The notes beneath the pieces were generated by a model. That model was not told the DNA's origin. It was given only the letters and a program-made list of their open reading frames with translations, and ran no database searches. A program made the position numbers and the translations under genes. Positions 1 to 7,876 of a stretch of DNA of 35,740 nucleotides are shown here, one piece after another. The number at the start of each line of letters is the position of its first letter. Position 1 is the stretch's first letter. This DNA is from a virus: positions 1 to 35,740 of IMG/VR virus record IMGVR_UViG_3300042861_000404, one strand, 5' to 3'.

Positions 1-1616
1 TACAATTTCAAATAATCATTTTCTAAACTATCTAAATATTCATTACTATATGGAAGTGGAGGAAGTTCATTGCCATTTTGAGCTTGTGATAAGTTACCAC
101 CATATTTAAATCTTAAATTACCTAAAGCATTATAATCAAATTGTCTTTGTTGTTCAGGTGTAGGTCCTAAGCCAGGAAATCTTTTTTGTAATTGAGAATC
201 TTTTACAACTTGTGTGTCTGCATTATAATCAGTTTGTTGTATCATAGAACTTGGAATACCGGGAATAGTTGGAGTATTAATCATTGCAGCAGTAGGTTGA
301 CCGTTGTCACCTACAGGTATCATTGAACTTTGACCTACTTTATTAATACCCATGTATGTGTTATACTCATATGGATTTTTTGCACCAGGTAAATATGACA
401 TACCCCTACCATATTCATCAATACCCATTCTAACACCAGTTGGATCATCTTTACCACTCATGATCATAGCTCTAGTATCTGGATCCATTGCAGCTAAATA
501 ATTATAATCTTTACCTTTTAATGCATTTTTTTGACTGGCCGAATCATAAATTCTTTTATCTATTGGTCTACTACTAGTAATGAAATCATAATCATGAGTA
601 TCAGTATTATAATTAAATCTAGAATTAGCAGCTATATCTTTACCATATTGATCAACTGTTCTTAAACTTCCTTTGTTTCTAGATGCATTATATAAATCTG
701 TATTATCAGCTATGTATTTATTTGGATCATTAGCATCTTGAGTTATTTTATAATTATAATAATCTCCTTTAGTTGCATCTCTTATTCCGGCTTTCTTACT
801 TCCATCTCTAAAAAAGCCATCTTTAACTCCATCTTTATTTGCATCATCTCCACTTAAAAATTCCTTATAACCGCCATAAGCTACAGCAGCAGCTTTACCT
901 AAACTAAAATCTTTATTTGTATATTCAAATTCCATAGGATTTATATACAAAGGTGCTCTTTGCCAATGCATGTTTCTATTAGTAGATACATTATTAACTG
1001 CACCTACTTTACCTTGAGGTACGCCACCCATATCATATTTTTCACCACCATATTCTTTTTTCCAACCAGCAGCATTTTTAGCAAAGTTAGCCATCTTAAC
1101 TACAGCCGGAGGATACTCATCTGTATTTGCCATTACTTTACTTGCAGCTTCTTGTACAGACATACCACGTGCTTCAGCCCATCTAGTAAATTTGCCTTCA
1201 TTCTCAGGTTTAATTTCTATTCCTGATTTACCCATAGACATTCCTGGTTCATTAGTTTCTTCTGCTGACATATCATCAGAATGCATGCGTGTATCTTGTG
1301 TTAGTTCTTCTGGAGTTTTATCTAGATTAGCAAGATCTGGTTCACCACCAACTTGTTCTTCTACTTGTTGATCTTGACTTAACTCTTGGAATAAAGCCAT
1401 GATATCATCTTCCTCAAAGCCATTCATCATTAAAGCTTGACCAATAGTTTGTTGATCAACTTGTTGCTGCATTAAAGACACAACAACTTCAGCAGGATTT
1501 TGTCCTTGACCTATTGATTGAGAAATAAAATCTGAAATTTGTTGTATAGCAGGATCTACTGATTCTTGTTGTGGTTGTGCCATAACTTGTTCAGCCATTT
1601 GTCCTCCTTCTTGCAT
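1..1616 (-). CDS. Large virion protein, probable cargo/ejection protein (C-terminus outside window)
   Basis: The reading frame is open from 1616 to the window edge (about 538 residues) and continues beyond it. Two in-frame starts are possible, ATG at 1616 and ATG at 1598. I prefer 1616 because the AGGAGG just before the second ATG also encodes Glu-Gly-Gly, giving an N-terminus MQEGGQM that matches Gly-Gly motifs in the neighbouring giant protein. Numbered from the 1598 start, the first 75 residues are Gln-rich and acidic. Residues about 124-185 form a compact segment (GIEIKPENEGKFTR, then GMSVQEAASKVMAN, then KMANFAKNAAGWKKEYGG), which resembles a short module I remember from structural proteins of environmental and gut phages. 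YGG and MGG follow near 183-192, and another YGG lies near the window edge. The rest is polar, rich in Asn, Tyr and Asp, with no enzyme motif seen. It lies downstream of the muzzle-like and multidomain genes, where crAss-like phages encode virion cargo. Function is inferred from position only. Confidence 0.72.
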   Translation of the reverse strand, partial: MQEGGQMAEQVMAQPQQESVDPAIQQISDFISQSIGQGQNPAEVVVSLMQQQVDQQTIGQALMMNGFEEDDIMALFQELSQDQQVEEQVGGEPDLANLDKTPEELTQDTRMHSDDMSAEETNEPGMSMGKSGIEIKPENEGKFTRWAEARGMSVQEAASKVMANTDEYPPAVVKMANFAKNAAGWKKEYGGEKYDMGGVPQGKVGAVNNVSTNRNMHWQRAPLYINPMEFEYTNKDFSLGKAAAVAYGGYKEFLSGDDANKDGVKDGFFRDGSKKAGIRDATKGDYYNYKITQDANDPNKYIADNTDLYNASRNKGSLRTVDQYGKDIAANSRFNYNTDTHDYDFITSSRPIDKRIYDSASQKNALKGKDYNYLAAMDPDTRAMIMSGKDDPTGVRMGIDEYGRGMSYLPGAKNPYEYNTYMGINKVGQSSMIPVGDNGQPTAAMINTPTIPGIPSSMIQQTDYNADTQVVKDSQLQKRFPGLGPTPEQQRQFDYNALGNLRFKYGGNLSQAQNGNELPPLPYSNEYLDSLENDYLKL

Positions 1617-1670
1617 TAAACTTATTTTGTTTACTTTCACGGTATCTAGATTATATTATTAATATACAAA

Positions 1671-1686
1671 TAAATCTATAGATTTA
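1671..1686. promoter_or_regulatory. 16-bp perfect palindrome in intergenic gap
   Basis: TAAATCTATAGATTTA is fully self-complementary and lies in the short gap between the 2,054-residue gene (stop at 1712) and the next gene (start 1616 or 1598). It has no loop and no U-tract, so it looks more like a protein-binding site than a terminator. Perfect palindromes of this length can arise by chance in AT-rich DNA, so confidence is low. Confidence 0.3.
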
Positions 1687-1711
1687 CTAATTTTTAAGGT
1701 TTAAGAATTAC

Positions 1712-4700
1712 CTACAAATATGTCATTATATAATTTGCTGCAGTCATTCCTAATTCTTTTGCTTTACTATAGTAAATTCTATTCAATTTATCATAATTTT
1801 TTATTGCTTGTTCTTCATTTCCAATAATACCTTTTATGTAATCTTTATACATGCTAATATTACCAGAATTTAATTGACCACCAAATTGTTTTTTATTAGC
1901 AATAGCTCCTCCCATTTTCTTTTTAATTAACAAACTATTGTATGCTTGCATTAAAGAACCAGGTTTTGATTCACCACCTTCTTGTTTTTTATCTAATTGT
2001 CTGAATGATAAATAAGATGAATTACTTTTAACACGGTCAGCATAATTACTACGGCTATTCCATTTTGTAGGTAAGTATTTCCACACATCTTGTTTTTGTT
2101 TATCATTTAATTGTTGATTATATCTTACACCTAATATAGTAACAGTACCTATAGCTGCTTTTTTAGGATCTAGAAAATCTTTATTAGATGTAATACCTAC
2201 TTCTTTTAATGCTTTTTTTTCATCCTCATTTAAATAATTCCATCTTATTTGTGTTAACCCAACACTTCTAGTATTTTCATTAGCTCCATAAGTTGTTGCT
2301 TTTGATTTATAATCAGGACTACTTGATGATTTAGGATCTAAAACTTTATTGGCAGCTCTTGCTAAATTACCAGCAGCACTATGTGTATCTCCATAATTAC
2401 TTTCAGCACCATATATACCAAAACTCATTTTAGCTAATTCATTATATACATCAGATGAAATCTTTGCAGCTTTCATTACATCTTGTTTTCTTGTAGTTAA
2501 TGCAACAATAAAAGGTTTAGTAGTATTATTGTATTCTTTTTCATCATTGAAATCATTCCATTGAAATACATCATTTTTAAATTTTGTTTCATCAATATAG
2601 GCCTTAATTGGTTTATACACTAATGTGTTAGTTGTTTGATTTGCACCTTGACCTTTTTGTTTAGTTCCTGTTTGATCTATATACTGATTATATCTTTGTC
2701 TATTTTTAGAAGATACTCTTAATGCAGGTTTACCATCTATGATTTGAAAATTATTTCCCTCATCTTCAGGTAAAATATAAACTTTTGTATTCAAATCTAA
2801 TTGACCATATAGTTCTTTAAGATCTTCACACTTACCATTAATACAACCATTACTCATTCTATTATCTATAACAGTTCCATTATTAAATTTAATTCTTCTA
2901 GGTTTAGGTGTACCGTGAATTGTTGTTGCAACCTCAATACCATTTTCATTTTTTAAATTAAATGCAGGTTCATTATAGTATTCTGTACTAGCAGGATTAA
3001 TATTTGAAATAGTATAAATACCAGCACCAGTGGATTTGTTTCCTGCACTCCAATCCGTTTTACCATTTTTAACTTTAGTAACAGTTTGAGCATCACCAGG
3101 ATTTTGACCAACGCCAACCTCAAATGACTTTGTTAAATTACCACCCGTGTAAAGTTTCATTACAGCATTCTTCTTATCAACTATAAGATATGTATCTTCT
3201 GGTTTGTCATTATAATAACTTACAATCTTTTGCTCATCAGATAACTTATTAATTTTATCTTTCTTGTCTCTTATTGTATTCCAATCTTTATATACTTCTT
3301 CTTTAGGTGTGTAAACATTTTTGTTTACAAGATTAATTTTTTGATTAATGCTAATTATATTTGGATCTGAAATACTCTCATTATTTCTCATAATACTTGC
3401 AATAGAAGTATTATTTGCTGCAGCAATTTTACTAAGTGTATCCCCTTTCTTAACCACATATTCAACTAATGGACTTGGTGTAGTTGTATTTTGTGCGTTA
3501 GGTTCACCACCCTCTTTCATTTCTGGAACAAGTTCTTCTTCTCCCATTTGAGAAGTTGCTCCTAAACCTATTGGACCTAAAGTAAGAAGTTTATTAAAAC
3601 TATCTGATAAAAATTTTAAAGTTTTTGGATGATCATCAGCAAAATCAAATATTCTATGATATGATTGTTCTGTATAAGGATTTATAAAAGGTTCTTCTTT
3701 AAAATGTTTCATTGCCTCAAAAACTTTTTTAGGAGTAATTGGTTCATAAATATCTTTTATTAATCCTCTTTCTAACATTGATCTTCTTGCCTCAGCTAAA
3801 AATGATGATGGTTCTCTTGAAGGCATTCCCTGTTTATTTTTTCTAAAATAATTATATGCCTTTTTTGTTTTTTCTGAAAAGTTTTTTGATAAGTTTTCTG
3901 AATTATTAAAATATTTTCTAAGTAAATCATCTAAAGTAGTATTTCTAGCATTTTGTAAAGCATGATTTATTTCATGATCATAGACAGGCATTCCCTCTGC
4001 GTATTCTCTACCAATAGCAATTTCACCAGGCATTTCTGTACCATAATAAGTTTTTGAAAAAAGATCATCTCTAAAACTTGGTTCTTTACTTAAATTAATA
4101 GCATTATCTGAATAATTACTTGATCCTAAACCAGTTCTAAAAAATGCATTATTTCTAGGTATTCCAAATTTATTTGGAGTTAATTCAGAATTTAACTTTT
4201 TAGCTTCTAAATAATTTTTGTTAAAATTTCCCTGCAAAGCTGTTTTATACAATTCTGAAATTCTTGTATGAGCATTGCTAACAGCTTGTTTTTCTATATC
4301 ACCATACTTTTCTAAAACTGGAAAATCCCTTTTCAACATTTCAGCTTCTTGTACAACTAATCTATTAAATCCTTCAGGAGATTCAAGTTGTTCAATTTTT
4401 TTTAACAACTCTTTATCTAAATTTTCAGCACCAACAGTTATTAATTTTTTGTTTCTATTTTTAAAAGTTGTAGCAAGATTTTTTATTGGATTAGCATATT
4501 CAGTTTCTAATGTAGCACCTGTATTTCTAATATCATCTAGTTTTGATATAGTACTTTCTTCAATAGTTAATGGTTTATATCCTTGTAACCAATCTTTCTG
4601 TAATATTCTACCTTGTGATAAAGGTACTTCTGCGTTACCTGCTATCCATGGTGTATATCCTGAAGCCGAATTAGCAGGAAAAACAAAAGGTTCACCTGCT

Positions 4701-7700
4701 TGATTTACTCCAGATGTTTCAAATATAACAAATGGTCTACTTCCAGTAGCACCTTCTCCTGTACTATATAATTTTGTAAAATCTGTTCCTTCTACAAAAT
4801 GTGGTCTTGGAAAAATAGATTGATTTGCACTTCTAATTGCACCAGATTCTACAGCATCAGCTAATCCTGTTTCTCCTATTTGTCTATAAAAAGAATTAAC
4901 ATTAGGCTTAAATGCTCTAGGATTATATTTCCACGCATTAGATAACAAACCTTCTTTTGTACCTAATGCTTTTCTTGTAGCAGATAATCCTTCACCTATA
5001 GTTTTAGCAGCAGGACCAGCAATTGGTGCAATTTCTACAACATCCATTGCAAGATTACCAGCATTTTTCCAAGATGGATTATTATACATTTCTACAGCAT
5101 CTGGTCCAACGTTAGCTAAACCATGTCCTGCAAAACCTGCATTAATAGCATTACCAACAGTAGCTCCTGGAATAGAAGACATACCTGGTAAAGAAGTTGC
5201 TAATGCTCCTTCTATATACGGAGCAGCTGCAGCACCTGCAAATTCTAATCCTGCTGCAAGTGGAGCTAATGCATATGGTGCAAGCATTGCTGCTGCTGTT
5301 CCATATATTATAGGTGCTGCTATATTTGTTACATCTTCACTTAATGGAGCTTTTGTATATGCTTTTCTTCTAACAGCTCTTCCTATTGCAGAATCACTAT
5401 TGAAGTATTTTTTTTCTTCATCTGATAGTTCTTGATAAAAAGGATATTGGTTATCATAAGGAGTAACAACCACTTCATTAAATGGATTAAAAGAAATAGT
5501 ATTATCATCATTTTGTACACCTATTCTTCCTTCATTATATAGTTTAGCATATTCAGAAGAATCTGTTAATATGTTTCTTTTAATACCATCACCTTGATCT
5601 ACTGTTATTTCTTGTCCTTCTTGTGCTATTTGAGTTATCTTTCCTGGATGAGCCCATTGTCCCATGTCATCTTTAATGATTCCTCCTTCTTTTAATGCTG
5701 ATAATTTTTTTGAATATTTACCAATATGAGATCTACTTTTATTTTCCCAAAGTTCAGGTGTCATTTTTTTCAAATCTACAATATCAAAAATCTGTTCACC
5801 TGGGTTACCTTTAAATGCATAGTGTCCAAACTTATCAGGTTTTATTAAATTTCTAAAAGTACTTTTATAAAACTCAGGAGTAGTAAATATTTCTTTAATA
5901 GCCTGGTTCTCTTCGTATTTTATTGGATCAAAAGCTCTAAGCTCAGCTATTTTTTTAGATGTAAAATCTAAAGCTTTTTTATCTGCATTTGTAATAAAAC
6001 TATTTCTAATATCAAAATAGTCAACATGATGAAATGATTTATCTGGATAGATTTTTTTCATTTCTTCTTCAGCTTTATTGTATATATTTTTTCTAACATC
6101 AATATGCTTATCCCATTCTTTATCTATAATTGATTGTTTATTTTTTACTTTTAAATCTACTTTATTCATTAAATCATCTAAAAGATTAGGGTTACCTGCA
6201 CTTTTAACAAACTCTTCTATAGTTGTAGGAAATCTTTTTTGCCAATCTGTTTTTATTATATTTGCCCCTTCTGGATTATTAATTCCTTTTTGATAATCTA
6301 ACTGATTATTATTAATCCAGTCTTGTCTATTATTAGATGAATAATCAAGATTTTTTCTTCTAAGTTTAGCATAGTATCCATCTCCATAAGTGTATCCTTG
6401 AGCAGTAGGTATTGAATTAGAAGTATACAACGCATTATCTCCTTTGTTCATCATGTATCTACCATATCCAGTATCAGGAGGAATTTCCGTAAGCATTAAT
6501 TTTGCCGCTTCTTCAGGATTATCTTTCCAGTTAATATTTCTTTCTTCTAAGTTTTTTAATATGTCAGGATTTCTTTTTGCAAGTTCATCCCAATTTGTAC
6601 TTACACCTCTAACAAAAGTATTATGTCTATTCATCATACCTCTTACTGTTCTATTAGTAAGTTCATCAGATTGAGCAATTCTTTCTAAATTTTTTGGTAA
6701 TTTATATCCATATTGTTTTGCCCATTTTTTTGCATAATTTAAATCTTCTAAATTTTTAAAAATATTTGTAACATTATTTGCAGAAGAAGCAAATGATGGT
6801 CCAGCTGTTCTTAATCCTTGTCTTAATTCAGGAGATATACTTGTTGGAATATTTCTTAATTGTTTCATTCCTTTTTGAACAAATGGTTTTGCTCCTTTTG
6901 CTATAGGAATAAAGTTAAGAGCTTCTACACCTGCCATTGTTTGATTCAATGCAGCATCTCCAAAGTTACCTTCAGACAAATCACTAAACACTTGTCCTTG
7001 ACTTTCTGCAAGATTTTTTGCAGACTCAGCATAATATACAGGATTAATAAAATCAACAGCTGTATCAAGATTGTTTCTTTCTCCTGAACTAAAATTGTCA
7101 GGAATATCTTCATTTCTCACCTTATATCCTGCAGCAGTCATTGGATTAAGTGCTATTTCTTTTGCTTTACTTAATGTACTTTGAGGAATGTACTGTCTTA
7201 CTTCTTCTGGTTGTTGTTGTTCTGATAAACCTTGTTGACGTTTATAAACTTCTCTTGCTGTTGATTCAGAAACATTATGTTTTTTTTGAATTTTTTTTAC
7301 TTCAGTATCAACTTTTGTTTTTACTTTTTTAAACTCTTCTAATGCTTTATTTTGTTGTTTTAATTTTTCATCTGCCCATGCATATCCTGTAGATTTAGGT
7401 ATACTAAAATCTAATTTAGCAACATTAAGTTTTGGAGTTTCATTACCTGTTTGAGCTTTCACTAAACCTTTACCACCACACTTGTGACAATCATAAAGAT
7501 CAGATCCACCATCAACAGCTTTCCATTGCCAACCGCAGTTACCACACTTAATAGTTTTGTCTAATAAACCACCTCCCATTTTAGCAAGTAATGTTTCTGT
7601 TACTTCATTACCAGGGAACTGATAATCAAATCCAGGATACATTATCTGTTCATTACCTAGATTATCAATACCATGAATTGGTCCTTTTCTCAAAGGACTA

Positions 7701-7876
7701 CCATCTCTTTCTTTCATGGTTATAGAACCAGATGGAATAATGTTTTGATAATTATTAACATCTGGACTATCAATTCTGAATCCTTCTGTAGAAAATACCC
7801 CTGTAGTATAAGTGAATATTTCATTAGGACCCCCTGGTAATCCTCTACGTTCTATTTGTTGTATTTCTTTCTTCAT
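1712..7876 (-). CDS. Giant multidomain virion protein: zinc ribbon, ART-like segments, HExxH protease, LysM, L,D-transpeptidase, lytic transglycosylase
   Basis: The protein has 2,054 residues. Order seen: ITMK...MYPGFDYQFPG...VTE linker (about 50-95); zinc ribbon C111-C114/C130-C133; helical, charged stretch (170-220); possible ADP-ribosyltransferase-like segment with FVRG at R423 and YTSNS at 484-488; GQWAHPGKI linker (739-747); Ala/Gly-rich hydrophobic stretch (850-900), possibly membrane-active; second possible ART-like segment with FYRQIG at R998 and FVIFE at 1049-1053; metallopeptidase motif HEINH (H1301, E1302, H1305) with E1362 in FLAEARR as candidate third ligand; LysM (1470-1515); YkuD L,D-transpeptidase with HGTP (H1654) and SNGC (C1678); SLT lysozyme-like fold with E1825 in GAESNYG and SVGLTQI (1871-1877). 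The C-terminus ends KLNRIYYSKAKELG...NYIMTYL. The start overlaps the upstream stop as TAATG, suggesting translational coupling. Known roles of these families are peptidoglycan binding, crosslink remodelling and glycan-strand cleavage. I infer a role in wall penetration at genome entry. The protease, LysM, YkuD and SLT calls are solid; the ART calls are tentative. Confidence 0.87.
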   Translation of the reverse strand: MKKEIQQIERRGLPGGPNEIFTYTTGVFSTEGFRIDSPDVNNYQNIIPSGSITMKERDGSPLRKGPIHGIDNLGNEQIMYPGFDYQFPGNEVTETLLAKMGGGLLDKTIKCGNCGWQWKAVDGGSDLYDCHKCGGKGLVKAQTGNETPKLNVAKLDFSIPKSTGYAWADEKLKQQNKALEEFKKVKTKVDTEVKKIQKKHNVSESTAREVYKRQQGLSEQQQPEEVRQYIPQSTLSKAKEIALNPMTAAGYKVRNEDIPDNFSSGERNNLDTAVDFINPVYYAESAKNLAESQGQVFSDLSEGNFGDAALNQTMAGVEALNFIPIAKGAKPFVQKGMKQLRNIPTSISPELRQGLRTAGPSFASSANNVTNIFKNLEDLNYAKKWAKQYGYKLPKNLERIAQSDELTNRTVRGMMNRHNTFVRGVSTNWDELAKRNPDILKNLEERNINWKDNPEEAAKLMLTEIPPDTGYGRYMMNKGDNALYTSNSIPTAQGYTYGDGYYAKLRRKNLDYSSNNRQDWINNNQLDYQKGINNPEGANIIKTDWQKRFPTTIEEFVKSAGNPNLLDDLMNKVDLKVKNKQSIIDKEWDKHIDVRKNIYNKAEEEMKKIYPDKSFHHVDYFDIRNSFITNADKKALDFTSKKIAELRAFDPIKYEENQAIKEIFTTPEFYKSTFRNLIKPDKFGHYAFKGNPGEQIFDIVDLKKMTPELWENKSRSHIGKYSKKLSALKEGGIIKDDMGQWAHPGKITQIAQEGQEITVDQGDGIKRNILTDSSEYAKLYNEGRIGVQNDDNTISFNPFNEVVVTPYDNQYPFYQELSDEEKKYFNSDSAIGRAVRRKAYTKAPLSEDVTNIAAPIIYGTAAAMLAPYALAPLAAGLEFAGAAAAPYIEGALATSLPGMSSIPGATVGNAINAGFAGHGLANVGPDAVEMYNNPSWKNAGNLAMDVVEIAPIAGPAAKTIGEGLSATRKALGTKEGLLSNAWKYNPRAFKPNVNSFYRQIGETGLADAVESGAIRSANQSIFPRPHFVEGTDFTKLYSTGEGATGSRPFVIFETSGVNQAGEPFVFPANSASGYTPWIAGNAEVPLSQGRILQKDWLQGYKPLTIEESTISKLDDIRNTGATLETEYANPIKNLATTFKNRNKKLITVGAENLDKELLKKIEQLESPEGFNRLVVQEAEMLKRDFPVLEKYGDIEKQAVSNAHTRISELYKTALQGNFNKNYLEAKKLNSELTPNKFGIPRNNAFFRTGLGSSNYSDNAINLSKEPSFRDDLFSKTYYGTEMPGEIAIGREYAEGMPVYDHEINHALQNARNTTLDDLLRKYFNNSENLSKNFSEKTKKAYNYFRKNKQGMPSREPSSFLAEARRSMLERGLIKDIYEPITPKKVFEAMKHFKEEPFINPYTEQSYHRIFDFADDHPKTLKFLSDSFNKLLTLGPIGLGATSQMGEEELVPEMKEGGEPNAQNTTTPSPLVEYVVKKGDTLSKIAAANNTSIASIMRNNESISDPNIISINQKINLVNKNVYTPKEEVYKDWNTIRDKKDKINKLSDEQKIVSYYNDKPEDTYLIVDKKNAVMKLYTGGNLTKSFEVGVGQNPGDAQTVTKVKNGKTDWSAGNKSTGAGIYTISNINPASTEYYNEPAFNLKNENGIEVATTIHGTPKPRRIKFNNGTVIDNRMSNGCINGKCEDLKELYGQLDLNTKVYILPEDEGNNFQIIDGKPALRVSSKNRQRYNQYIDQTGTKQKGQGANQTTNTLVYKPIKAYIDETKFKNDVFQWNDFNDEKEYNNTTKPFIVALTTRKQDVMKAAKISSDVYNELAKMSFGIYGAESNYGDTHSAAGNLARAANKVLDPKSSSSPDYKSKATTYGANENTRSVGLTQIRWNYLNEDEKKALKEVGITSNKDFLDPKKAAIGTVTILGVRYNQQLNDKQKQDVWKYLPTKWNSRSNYADRVKSNSSYLSFRQLDKKQEGGESKPGSLMQAYNSLLIKKKMGGAIANKKQFGGQLNSGNISMYKDYIKGIIGNEEQAIKNYDKLNRIYYSKAKELGMTAANYIMTYL

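Noticed and set aside
960-1226. Plus-strand frame of 88 residues
   Set aside because: It lies opposite the leftmost large gene, has low-complexity Phe/Ser/Ile composition typical of an antisense shadow, and has no family features.
4275-4703. Plus-strand frame of 142 residues
   Set aside because: Fully opposite the giant multidomain gene; composition is that of a complementary-strand shadow.
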